A DNA stretch of 48,280 nt. Origin: Candidatus Zixiibacteriota bacterium. Lineage in GTDB: Bacteria > Zixibacteria > MSB-5A5 > GN15 > FEB-12. Shown here in pieces: positions 1-8,429 of this stretch. The translations under genes and the position numbers were made by a program. Position 1 is the stretch's first letter. Each line of letters opens with the position of its first letter. The notes beneath the pieces were generated by a model. It worked only from the letters and a program-made list of their open reading frames with translations. It did no database searches and was not told where the DNA came from. Location: NCBI GenBank assembly GCA_024276275.1, contig JAJRXM010000027.1:1-48280 (forward strand). The letters are read 5' to 3'.

Positions 1-2
1 AA

Positions 3-92
3 CCTTTTTGGGCTAAGTTTAGCAAAGGTAACAATAAAAAGAAATCTGTCGGTCAAGGTTCCGGACGTAAAAAACGCCCTAAATCTAAATAG
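3..92 (+). CDS. C-terminal tail of an unidentified basic protein (partial)
   Basis: This is an open frame entering from the left edge and ending in TAG at 90-92. The last 29 residues are very rich in Lys, Arg and Gly, with an aromatic PFWAKF segment at the edge. Such basic tails occur on penicillin-binding proteins and RNA helicases, among others, but too little is visible to name it. The frame was chosen because it ends about 40 bases before a strong rho-independent terminator on the same strand. Another frame is also open here, so the call is only moderately secure. Confidence 0.5.
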   Translation, partial: PFWAKFSKGNNKKKSVGQGSGRKKRPKSK

Positions 93-134
93 AGTTTCTC
101 TATTTTACGACTATAAGATTATATTTAAAATATG

Positions 135-166
135 AAAGCAGGTTTATTAAAAACCTGCTTTTTTTT
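135..166 (+). terminator. Rho-independent terminator
   Basis: An 11-bp perfect stem (135-145 with 151-161) and a 5-base loop are followed by a run of T to 166. It ends the plus-strand gene entering from the left edge. The minus-strand beta-helix gene converges on it, but the A-run on its other side is too short for a strong terminator in that direction. Confidence 0.9.
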
Positions 167-177
167 ATTGAGCAATT

Positions 178-3100
178 CTATTTTAACAAAAGCATTTTCT
201 TGGAACTTACAAAATCATTTGCTATGATTTTATATAAATACATTCCACTTGAAACAGCTTTCCCGTTGTCATTTTTCCCGTCCCAACTGACAGAATGAAT
301 ACCTGCGGATAACTCTTGGTTTACTAACCTTTTTACGCTTTGTCCTAAGGCATTGTAAATCATTATTTCAACATTACTTTTAGTCGGGAGTGCAAATGAT
401 ATAGATGTTGACGGGTTAAATGGGTTTGGATAATTTTGAGCCAGTTCAAACTTGTCAGGAAGTGTATTATTTGAGTTGTCACCGATACTCGTCTGAATAT
501 TTTGCGATACGGTCGTATCAACTGCTATATTATTGGCTAAATTCATATCTGTACTTGACGAAGTGACATTCGCATAATTAATAATAGTTCCGAATGAGTC
601 AACCTCGGTAACTAATGAAATAAGGGCTTCTGCCCCGGGTGCTAAAGTTCCGATATTGCAGGTAAGAATAGAATTTAAATATGTAGATGAACCTTGAGAT
701 ACAGTATCAGAAAGATAAGTTAAAAATTGAGGAATAGAATCTGTCACAATAACATTATTAGCTGACTCAGGTCCATAATTCACAACTCTGATTTTATAGT
801 TTAATGTATCATATATGTTTGTTGTATCAATATAATTGTTTTTACTTATAAATAAATCTACACCACTTGAAATAACCGGTGCACAGTTTGAAAACTCGGA
901 AGTATTACCATAGTCATCAGTGACTGTCATAGTGATAGCATTCGGAATAATCAGAAGGATGCTGTCAATGTAATTGATTTCGGCTTTTCCAAGCGGGTCG
1001 GTATCTACAAATCCGCTAAACAGGTATTCTTTACCTTGCCCAAGTCCGGAAGAGTCACACACTTCGTTTCCATAGATATCATAGAAAAAACGTTCGTTTG
1101 GTTTACTTAAGATAGAACCGAAAATCTTAAGATGATTTGCTGACGATATCGTAGCTGAATATAATAAAGGCGCATTGATTTTACTGTTGGCACCGTCATC
1201 AGCATCAAGCGTGTCTCTATCGTTAACACCAACCGGATCAATATCAATTCCACCCTGTAAATTATCAAAAATTTGATTGTATTGAATTGTGTTAAAATAG
1301 TTGTTTCGATTTGCCGATTCTACCACACGAACGCCGGCCCCATAATTGTATGCTATCTTTTGTTTACCGGGAAACCCGAAGATTGCCGGTGCTAAAATTA
1401 TATTATTGACACCATTCACATATATACCGTCTCCCCCATATATGCCGGTTGAATCATGTTTAGCAAAACCGTTATAGGTAATCGTATTGTAAAGTACATC
1501 ACTACTGTCAGATAATAAAAGTAACCCTGCATAGTAGCTATTTTTTATCAGGTTTGACACAACTTCATTTTGAGGAGATTCATAAATAGTAACTCCCCAT
1601 AAATTTGGAAGTACCGCTGAAGAATCATTTCCGACTCCTATGAGATTACCGCTTATACTATTCAAGGTAGATAAGTTTTGTACAAGAACTCCCGTTGAAT
1701 CGTTTCCTGAGATGATATTTCTATTTCCGATTACATTTAATGTGCACGCATCAAGTAATATACCGTTAGCTTTATTCCCACGATTTATCAAACCTGAAAA
1801 ATCAGTTCCTACATAGTTGTCGGCTATTGAATTTTCATCAGACTTATAAATAAGAACACCATTTCGGATATTGCTTGAGATGACATTTCCGCTATCAGTC
1901 CTGCCTCCAATAAAGTTCATGTTTGAGTTGTTATTAAGATATATGCCGTTAAGTTTATTACCATCCGAATTACCAACCTCTGTTAATCCGATTATATTTC
2001 TGATGATACGGTTGTGAGTACTTTCATAATCAAAAAATATACCGTTGTCATTATTACTGCCAATTCTATTGCCTTCAATAATATTATCATGAGACCTTTG
2101 TGTAAAAATACCATTCATCCCATTTCCTCTAATGACGTTACCACGGCCATTGGAGTTACCGATTAAATTTGAATCGCATCCATAACTCAATGAAATTCCA
2201 TTGTTGTTGTTTCCTACAACATCGTTTATTATTGCCCAACCGATATAGTTGTTTTCAATAATGTTATGTTTACTGGAATCTCTTAAACTAATACCGTGTT
2301 GGATATTACTAGCAATATAATTTCTCTGCCACAAGTTTGGTCCACCAATAGTATTATGTGATGCGGTATTTAGGTATATGCCATTTCTACCATTTCCGAA
2401 ATCATTCCCATTCCTTAAATAGAAGCCGAGCACACAACCGAATATATTATTGTTGTTAGCAGGTTGTTCTCTTGTTCCAATAATTGAAATACCGTTACGA
2501 TCAAAAAATCCAATTTCAAGACCCTGGACTGTGATTCCACTACCTCTTAATGATAATCCATCAATGTCTTTTCCTGTTAAAGCACCATCTATTAAGACAT
2601 CTAAATCTCCCGGTTGTGAAAAACCATCGATAAGTAAAGTGTCTTTGATTTCAGGAAGAGCTGAACTTGGGCGAATAGTAGGAACTTCTTTAATATCAAA
2701 TGTTATTTTGTTTGGTCCCTCTTGATTATTAGCTTCTGTTATTGCTGCCCGAAGAGTACACTCCGGTCTGCCGTCCGGTAAGGTATTACCGGTAAAGCAA
2801 ACACCGTCAGTAGAGTCAACATCGGGAGCATCTCCATTTGAATTTACAATTAACCCGGGTCCGACAGCTAACACCAAGGCATTACCACCTTCAGTAAATT
2901 TCGTACTAAAAAGAAATTCTGCTTCGTTGTTTACTACCGAGGGTTTACCGTCTGCTCCGGTATATGGGTCAGCAGAAGAATTAATCCAAGGGTCTAACAC
3001 AGTTAAAAAACTATCTTTAGATACCTCTATTAATTCATCATTTTTAACTACTATTTGTAAAGGACGTGAAACTCCGCCAATCCAGATGCCAACTGTTTCT

Positions 3101-3639
3101 TCGTTAGTTGTTTCGTTTACTACTAAATCAGAAACAACTATATTTCCTTTTCTATTCATGACCAGCCCGTTGACACGCCAAAATTTCAAATCACCCGGTA
3201 TGTCCGGAGCAATATCACCAACTTGTACAACCTTTTTTACTCCGGTTACATCTCCTGCCCAGATACCTGTGTTTCCATCTGACGTAGTAGACTGAAAAAC
3301 TATTGTGTCATTATCAAATACTCTATAATTATAAAATTTATTAAAGTTAGAACCGTTAGTTCCATCAGCTATATCTCCCTCAGCAATTATGAGATCATTA
3401 TTATCATAAAGACCTTCTGTGGAACCAAAATTGACCCAGCTATTATTAACATTGTTACCCTGCGTATTAAGATGATATATACCAAAGACTGTATAGGTAC
3501 TATCTATTCCGCTTTGTCGAAGAATAGTATAACCGGTAACAGGGTCCCATGAATATACTATTCCAATTTTGGCAGAGGGTGTAATTCTTGTTGCTTGCAT
3601 ACTAAATATTGTTTTTCCTTCAGCAGTTATACTTGGCAT
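178..3639 (-). CDS. Secreted parallel beta-helix protein with CSLREA, DUF11 and T9SS sorting domain; C-terminal part of a frameshifted gene
   Basis: This piece has 1153 residues. A CSLREA-type segment lies near residues 261-305, ending in CTLRAAITEAN. A long right-handed beta-helix of NNNxI/NGI repeats spans about 305-800, and a DUF11 repeat about 950-1055. A T9SS type A sorting domain with AQNYPNPFNPS and an FlgD-like Ig fold ends at the last residue. The protein is likely exported through the outer membrane and attached to or released from the surface. The ATG at 3639 is not the true start. Reading upstream in this frame gives continuous coding sequence back to a run of six G (minus strand, 3780-3785), where it joins the upstream piece at 3705-4346. 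Together they would encode one protein of about 1,390 residues with NxxGxxAF-like N-terminal repeats. The domain calls are strong and the ligand is unknown. Confidence 0.85.
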   Translation of the reverse strand: MPSITAEGKTIFSMQATRITPSAKIGIVYSWDPVTGYTILRQSGIDSTYTVFGIYHLNTQGNNVNNSWVNFGSTEGLYDNNDLIIAEGDIADGTNGSNFNKFYNYRVFDNDTIVFQSTTSDGNTGIWAGDVTGVKKVVQVGDIAPDIPGDLKFWRVNGLVMNRKGNIVVSDLVVNETTNEETVGIWIGGVSRPLQIVVKNDELIEVSKDSFLTVLDPWINSSADPYTGADGKPSVVNNEAEFLFSTKFTEGGNALVLAVGPGLIVNSNGDAPDVDSTDGVCFTGNTLPDGRPECTLRAAITEANNQEGPNKITFDIKEVPTIRPSSALPEIKDTLLIDGFSQPGDLDVLIDGALTGKDIDGLSLRGSGITVQGLEIGFFDRNGISIIGTREQPANNNNIFGCVLGFYLRNGNDFGNGRNGIYLNTASHNTIGGPNLWQRNYIASNIQHGISLRDSSKHNIIENNYIGWAIINDVVGNNNNGISLSYGCDSNLIGNSNGRGNVIRGNGMNGIFTQRSHDNIIEGNRIGSNNDNGIFFDYESTHNRIIRNIIGLTEVGNSDGNKLNGIYLNNNSNMNFIGGRTDSGNVISSNIRNGVLIYKSDENSIADNYVGTDFSGLINRGNKANGILLDACTLNVIGNRNIISGNDSTGVLVQNLSTLNSISGNLIGVGNDSSAVLPNLWGVTIYESPQNEVVSNLIKNSYYAGLLLLSDSSDVLYNTITYNGFAKHDSTGIYGGDGIYVNGVNNIILAPAIFGFPGKQKIAYNYGAGVRVVESANRNNYFNTIQYNQIFDNLQGGIDIDPVGVNDRDTLDADDGANSKINAPLLYSATISSANHLKIFGSILSKPNERFFYDIYGNEVCDSSGLGQGKEYLFSGFVDTDPLGKAEINYIDSILLIIPNAITMTVTDDYGNTSEFSNCAPVISSGVDLFISKNNYIDTTNIYDTLNYKIRVVNYGPESANNVIVTDSIPQFLTYLSDTVSQGSSTYLNSILTCNIGTLAPGAEALISLVTEVDSFGTIINYANVTSSSTDMNLANNIAVDTTVSQNIQTSIGDNSNNTLPDKFELAQNYPNPFNPSTSISFALPTKSNVEIMIYNALGQSVKRLVNQELSAGIHSVSWDGKNDNGKAVSSGMYLYKIIANDFVSSKKMLLLK

Positions 3640-3704
3640 TAAACTACTGCTGCCTATAATCCACTCTCCTTCAATAACCGGTGCAAAATTCCCTCTAATT
3701 TTAA

Positions 3705-4346
3705 TTATCTCAATATTATCATTGTAATACTGGCAGAATGCGGATTTGTATGAAATAGATCTTGATGACGGGCCTTTAACCCCCCGGTAAATAAGACTCT
3801 ACCGTTATTAAAAGCAACTCCATCTATACTAACTATAGTATCCCCGCTAGGAAACACCATATCGGAATATAGCTTTTGGACCAAGACCCCGTTTTCCTCT
3901 ATAAAAATACCATTTCCAAATATTGTGCCACCGCCGGAAACATAGTTAGCATCAATAGCAATATTACCGAGTGGATCCATAAATACTTTAGGTAACCCGT
4001 TAAAGTATGTTTGAGTAAAGCGTGGAACCGGTCCGCCTTTCTGAGCTAAAAGACGAATAGTAGCTGCCTCATATACCCATATCCCTTGATTGGTTTCTGA
4101 TGTAATCCCGCCGGGACCAATTTCAAGATATGCAGAAAAAACAATCTTACCTGAATCACTTAAACCTATACCCGAGGGTGGAACAGCTGTGGAAAATTTT
4201 GCTCCAGGAATACCGGGAACTTCCTTACTGGAAACCATTATTACTTTTTTTGTATATTGTGCTTGAACTGTCTTTGGAGTAAATGCAATAGTTATTAAAA
4301 ATAACAAGATGAATTGAAAGAATAAACTTCGATGAAAACTATTCAT
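3705..4346 (-). CDS. N-terminal part of the same secreted beta-helix/T9SS gene (signal peptide and NxxGxxAF-like repeats), cut by a frameshift
   Basis: The start is set at the ATG at 4346 because GGAGAG lies 4 bases upstream. The longer reading from 4421 lacks a ribosome-binding site. The first 30 residues form a signal peptide ending near VQAQ. Next come beta-propeller-like repeats with the rhythm GxGLSDSGKIVFSA and DPLGNIAID, like the DUF7453/choice-of-anchor NxxGxxAF family. After TGG the frame runs 24 codons to a TAA with no family resemblance. Adding one G to the G6 run at 3780-3785 instead gives GVKGPSSRSISYKSAF and joins the downstream reading frame without a stop. I infer a single gene spanning 178-4346, disrupted by slippage, sequencing error or phase variation. 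Confidence 0.8.
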   Translation of the reverse strand: MNSFHRSLFFQFILLFLITIAFTPKTVQAQYTKKVIMVSSKEVPGIPGAKFSTAVPPSGIGLSDSGKIVFSAYLEIGPGGITSETNQGIWVYEAATIRLLAQKGGPVPRFTQTYFNGLPKVFMDPLGNIAIDANYVSGGGTIFGNGIFIEENGVLVQKLYSDMVFPSGDTIVSIDGVAFNNGRVLFTGGLKARHQDLFHTNPHSASITMIILR

Positions 4347-4514
4347 AGTTCTCTCCATCATTGGATTAGATATGTTTATTAATTGACTTTTGATAATATA
4401 CTTCCTAAAATGGATAATCAAAGCACTTATTTTGAACAGTTTTTTATCTGATTCGTTAATTAAAATAAATTTTAATTGATATTTTTCTATAATAGACTAT
4501 ATTTGCCGTACATT

Positions 4515-5006
4515 ATGATAAAATTTTCGGAACTTTCAAATAATGCCCGAATTTGGGTCTATATTTCAAACAGACTGATTACTCCTGATGAAAAAAATCT
4601 TATTCTAAAACAAGGATATGATTTTATTTCTACTTGGTCAGCTCACGGCGACAAACTAATAGCTTCAGTAGAAATAATTGATAATTGTTTATTAGTTCTC
4701 GGTGTAGATGAAGAGAAAACCGATGCATCGGGATGTTCAATTGACGCATCAATCTCGTTTATTAAAAGCCTGGAAAACCATATACAAATATCCTTTTTCG
4801 ACTGGCAAAATATGGTCTATGTAGAAAATAATATTATTAGACTGATAAAACGAAATCAATTTGAACAAGCTCTCAAATCACAAAAAATTAGCTCTGACTC
4901 TTTGATATATAATAACAATATGAAAATTAAGTCAGATTTAACAACTAACAAAACTATCTCAATTTCTGAAAGTAATTTCAAAAACTTATTAGAATTAAAG
5001 AGCTAA
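4515..5006 (+). CDS. Small conserved protein of the Bacteroidota family often mislabelled 'ABC transporter ATPase'
   Basis: The protein has 163 residues from the ATG at 4515; a TTG at 4476 would add 13. It carries NARIWVYISNR near the start, a WSAHGDKL segment, and the motif DASGCSIDASISFI, which mark a compact conserved family seen mainly in Bacteroidota. It has no Walker A, Walker B or ABC signature, so the name 'ABC transporter ATPase' attached to relatives in databases is not supported here. The conserved Cys within SGCSID could be catalytic, which is inference. It is transcribed away from the beta-helix gene. A TATAAT hexamer lies at 4488-4493 without a convincing -35 box, and no clear Shine-Dalgarno sequence is seen. 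Function unknown. Confidence 0.75.
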   Translation: MIKFSELSNNARIWVYISNRLITPDEKNLILKQGYDFISTWSAHGDKLIASVEIIDNCLLVLGVDEEKTDASGCSIDASISFIKSLENHIQISFFDWQNMVYVENNIIRLIKRNQFEQALKSQKISSDSLIYNNNMKIKSDLTTNKTISISESNFKNLLELKS

Positions 5007-5061
5007 ATCTTATCTGTCGAGTATAATAGTAAAACTATTTGTACGAATTTTGGGAATCTCT

Positions 5062-6708
5062 ATGAAAAATAAAAGTCTTATTCTGTTTTCTATCTTAATT
5101 TTATCGACGCTTTTAATGCAATGCCAATGCAGTGAAAAGCCGACAGAACCGACAACCGATACAACTCCCCCCACAGTTATATCTACTACTCCTCAAGCAA
5201 ATGCTATAAATGTTTCAATAACAGACTCACTGATTATAGTGTTCTCAGAGAAAATTCAAGCAGAATCGGTTACATCCGGTTCCGTCTCTATATCTAATAA
5301 AGCTTCAACTGCAACCTTAACCGACTCTATCATAGTGGTTACATTTTCTACCTCCTTGAGTTATAGCACAAATTATACGGTAACCATTACTACTACTATA
5401 TCTGATTTAGCGGGAAATAGTTTAGACTCTAATTTCAGTTTCTCATTTACAACTGAAGCCGACCCGGCTACTATCCCCCCGACGGTTGTGTCTACCTACC
5501 CGATAAACGGAACTACTATCGGGAGTGTCTCAGATTCAGTTAGGGTGACATTTTCAAAAGATATTAACATCACTACCTTAAACGATACAACGTTTATTAG
5601 TGCTGACGGTAGAACGGGTACAATATCTTACAACTCGGTAACAAGAACAGCCGCCTTTCTACCGACTGAACCGTTTGCTTTTGATTCGACATACATATTT
5701 AGAATTACTACAAATCTGAAAGATACTTACGGAAATAATTTGCAGTCTCAGTTTATTTGGTCATTCTCAACACCGACTGTAATTCCTCAGGTCTCTATCT
5801 TTAATCCACTCTCAGACTCGGTAATAATCGGTGATACTCTTACATTTTTTGCTGTTGCTACCAGTCCCGTAAATTTTAAAATAGATTCCGTACAATTTTA
5901 TATTGATGATGTTTATGTCGGTGTTGATAATATCTCAACGGCTAAATACATTTTAGATGCATCTGCTTATACTATTGGTTCTGAGCATACTATGTATGCT
6001 GTCGGTTTTGATTCGCTCGGTAATTTTGGCTACTCTGACACTCTTACATTTTTCTATCTTTGGGAATTAGTAATGACAGATGGAGCTGACGGTTACACAC
6101 AATTAGAAGTTCCGAATGATTTGCGTAAAATGTTTGTCCGCTCAACTGATTCTACATTGGAGTTCAGATATGAATATGTTACAACTTGGGATTCTGCCTA
6201 CTGGGATACCTCAGTTGATTTAGCATTGTTTTTAGACACAGATTTCTCTAGTGCCACAGGTCGACGTACCAACGGTGGTGATACTATCAATGATATCGGT
6301 GCGGAATATAGAATTTTAATAGGACTGCATGGTGCCGATACAGCTTTTCATCAATGGCAAAACAATTGCACCGATTCTGTCTGCTGGCTTGGACTTAAAA
6401 CACCGAACGAGTTATACTCTTTGAATGTTCCGAACTTTTCTAATGTTATGGAATTCGGAATACGATGGTCTGATATTGGTAGTCCGTTCGGAGTAGATAT
6501 CGTCTCTATAAATGCATTTTTTAGAAATGTCAATGACCCCTTAGATGTCATCAAAGACTATATGCCTGACAAAGGAAATGGTCATGTCCGCGTATTTAAA
6601 AACAATAGATACATAGGACCGCCGCCTCTTGTAGTAAATCAAAAAGAGAAACTACAAAACAGTCTATCGACTTCTCGACAATCACTTTATGATATTCCTT
6701 TTGATTAA
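5062..6708 (+). CDS. Exported lipoprotein with two SbsA/Big_5 Ig-like domains and a CBM9-like C-terminal domain
   Basis: The protein has 548 residues from the ATG at 5062; the upstream TTG at 5050 lacks support. A hydrophobic leader ends in LLMQCQC, a plausible but atypical lipobox (Gln before the first Cys). A short Pro/Thr linker follows. Two Ig-like domains of the Big_5 (SbsA) type lie at about 33-135 and 140-236, each opening with PPTV and closing with SFxFxT or SFST. A third Ig-like module (VSIFNPLSDSVIIGD) spans about 245-330. The last 200 residues look like a beta-sandwich resembling CBM9/DOMON-like modules. It probably sits on the outer membrane or cell surface. The QTMAN-like gene starts 3 bases downstream, so the two are probably co-transcribed, although a functional tie is not obvious. 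Confidence 0.75.
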   Translation: MKNKSLILFSILILSTLLMQCQCSEKPTEPTTDTTPPTVISTTPQANAINVSITDSLIIVFSEKIQAESVTSGSVSISNKASTATLTDSIIVVTFSTSLSYSTNYTVTITTTISDLAGNSLDSNFSFSFTTEADPATIPPTVVSTYPINGTTIGSVSDSVRVTFSKDINITTLNDTTFISADGRTGTISYNSVTRTAAFLPTEPFAFDSTYIFRITTNLKDTYGNNLQSQFIWSFSTPTVIPQVSIFNPLSDSVIIGDTLTFFAVATSPVNFKIDSVQFYIDDVYVGVDNISTAKYILDASAYTIGSEHTMYAVGFDSLGNFGYSDTLTFFYLWELVMTDGADGYTQLEVPNDLRKMFVRSTDSTLEFRYEYVTTWDSAYWDTSVDLALFLDTDFSSATGRRTNGGDTINDIGAEYRILIGLHGADTAFHQWQNNCTDSVCWLGLKTPNELYSLNVPNFSNVMEFGIRWSDIGSPFGVDIVSINAFFRNVNDPLDVIKDYMPDKGNGHVRVFKNNRYIGPPPLVVNQKEKLQNSLSTSRQSLYDIPFD

Positions 6709-6711
6709 CCT

Positions 6712-7812
6712 ATGAGAATTCTCGCTCTTGAACCTTTTTATGGTGGCTCTCACAAAGCATTTCTCGATGGCTGTTCCGCTTATTCCAAACATGACTGGAC
6801 AATACTCTCTCTGCCTCCGTTTAAATGGAAATGGCGGATGCGTCACTCGGCGGTCAGTTTTGCCCGCCAAGTTAACGAACTTGTTCAAAACGGTGAAAAG
6901 TTTGATCTTATTTTCTGTTCAGATATGCTACCGCTTGCCGAGTTTAAAGGCTTAGTCGAAACTTCTGTAGCAAAACTTCCTTCTGTAATATACTTCCATG
7001 AAAATCAACTGACCTACCCTGTGCAAGTTGAAAAAGAGAGAGACCTTCACTTTGCTATCTCAAATTTTATCTCTATGAATGCTGCCGATCAAATCTGGTT
7101 TAACTCAGTTTTTCATAAAGATTCTTTTTTTAAAGCTCTTAAGAAAATGCTGAACAGAATGCCTGAAGATAAAATGTTGGATGAACTGGCTGATACCCAA
7201 AATAAATCGATAGTTATTCCACAGGCTATTTCTCAAAACCCGTTTACAAAAAGTAAATATATTCCTCCTGTTCATATAGGATGGGTTGCTCGATGGGAGT
7301 TTGATAAAAATCCTGAGATGTTTTTCTCTGTCCTTAAAAAATTAAAGTCCAATAATATCAAGTTCAAACTTTCTGTGATTGGTGAAACATTTAAAAACTC
7401 TCCGATTGTTTTTGAAGAATCAAAAGAGTTTTTCAAAGAAGAAATAATTAACTGGGGATATATTGACTCTTATGCCGAATATCAAAAAACTCTTACTACA
7501 ATTGATATTTTAGTCTCAACTGCAGATCATGAATTTTTTGGTATCTCAGTTATGGAGGCTATCGATGCAGGAGTCTATCCGCTATTACCTGAAAAATTAT
7601 CTTATCCCGAATTACTTCGATTAGACGAATACCAAGAAAATAAGAAATTCTTTTATAATTCTTCTGAAAGAGATTTAGAAAATAAACTGCTTCATATAAT
7701 ATCTCTGTTTAAGAATGAAACTGTTTCATTTGATTTGCAAGAAATTGCAAACCGATATTATTGGAATGTTATTGCGGACAAAATAGATACTACTGTGGAG
7801 AAACTACTCTAA
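6712..7812 (+). CDS. QTMAN/GTDC1-like glycosyltransferase (putative tRNA-queuosine mannosyltransferase)
   Basis: The 366-residue protein matches the DUF3524 plus glycosyltransferase family 4 architecture of GTDC1, now QTMAN in vertebrates, which adds mannose to queuosine-34 of tRNA-Asp. Motifs seen are EPFYGGSHKAF at 7-17, KWKWRMRH at 38-45, CSDMLPLAEF at 69-78, YFHENQLTYP at 94-103 and WFNSVFHKDSF at 129-139. The C-terminal half has a Rossmann-like GT-B fold with IGWVARWEFDKNP and STADHEFFGISVMEAI, where the Glu residues would bind the nucleotide sugar. Queuosine precursor genes lie about 3-6 kb downstream on the other strand, and a queuosine-type tRNA-Tyr is in the window. Activity on Q-tRNA in this organism is inferred from family membership. 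Whether the sugar is mannose or another cannot be told from sequence. Confidence 0.85.
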   Translation: MRILALEPFYGGSHKAFLDGCSAYSKHDWTILSLPPFKWKWRMRHSAVSFARQVNELVQNGEKFDLIFCSDMLPLAEFKGLVETSVAKLPSVIYFHENQLTYPVQVEKERDLHFAISNFISMNAADQIWFNSVFHKDSFFKALKKMLNRMPEDKMLDELADTQNKSIVIPQAISQNPFTKSKYIPPVHIGWVARWEFDKNPEMFFSVLKKLKSNNIKFKLSVIGETFKNSPIVFEESKEFFKEEIINWGYIDSYAEYQKTLTTIDILVSTADHEFFGISVMEAIDAGVYPLLPEKLSYPELLRLDEYQENKKFFYNSSERDLENKLLHIISLFKNETVSFDLQEIANRYYWNVIADKIDTTVEKLL

Positions 7813-7916
7813 TTTTGAACAGTCCTAGATATTTTATTAATTTTATCAAATATACATTCATTAATGTCCGATAAGAGTAGTATGATTATAGAAAGCAGAC
7901 GATGGAGAGAAATAAA

Positions 7917-8339
7917 TTGAAAACATCAAATATGACCTCGATGAGTAGATATTTATTATATACAGGTATCATAACTCAAATAATGTATATTATTATGACA
8001 CCATTTTTGTAAATCAGCTCGTTTATTCTTCTCTCAACAGCATTTCTACTTACTGCCGGATATCTTGATTTAGCTCTGGCCGGAAAAGAGTTAAAAGAGC
8101 AAAAGTCTGAAAAAGAAATTACTTGGGATGAAAAACGAAAACAATTGTTAGATTTTTATAACGATGAAGATAACTTAAACAAATCTTTTTCAACCTGTTT
8201 AAAGAAAATCCAAGTTGCTGATTCTCAAAGTGCCAGAATTTCTGAAATTCTACAAAATTATAAAACGAATAATAAGAAGTTTAAGATAAAACTAAACCGA
8301 AACCCTGAAAATCGAGTCGATGAATACTTGCAGGATTAA
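7917..8339 (+). pseudogene. Small two-helix membrane protein gene interrupted by an in-frame TAA
   Basis: A GGAGAG box at 7904-7909 precedes a TTG at 7917 by 7 bases. The frame encodes MKTSNMTSMSRYLLYTGII and a first hydrophobic helix, meets TAA at 8010-8012, then continues in the same frame. A second helix follows (FILLSTAFLLTAGYLDLALA), then a charged tail of about 85 residues, rich in Lys, Glu and Asn, ending at 8339. Without the stop it would be one 140-residue protein with a helix pair and a cytoplasmic tail. I do not recognise the family. A short open piece starting at TTG 8145 is only its C-terminal tail. It may be a decayed gene or a sequence error. The stop is TAA, so selenocysteine is excluded. 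Confidence 0.55.
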
Positions 8340-8429
8340 TTGTTCTTAATTTATTTCTTTAAATCTGACTAATATTTACTTATTATACGTACTATACATA
8401 AAGATCACTTTACAAATAAAGAGTATAGT

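Noticed and set aside
2450-2725. Plus-strand open frames inside the beta-helix gene (also 2927-3295)
   Set aside because: They lie antisense to a long gene with clear domains, and have no ribosome-binding site and no family resemblance.
4488-4493. TATAAT as the promoter of the gene at 4515
   Set aside because: No -35-like hexamer lies at 16-18 bases upstream; the region is AT-rich, so a chance match is likely.
6682-6955. Short frames overlapping the start of the QTMAN-like gene on either strand
   Set aside because: They are shadows of the strongly conserved N-terminal frame.
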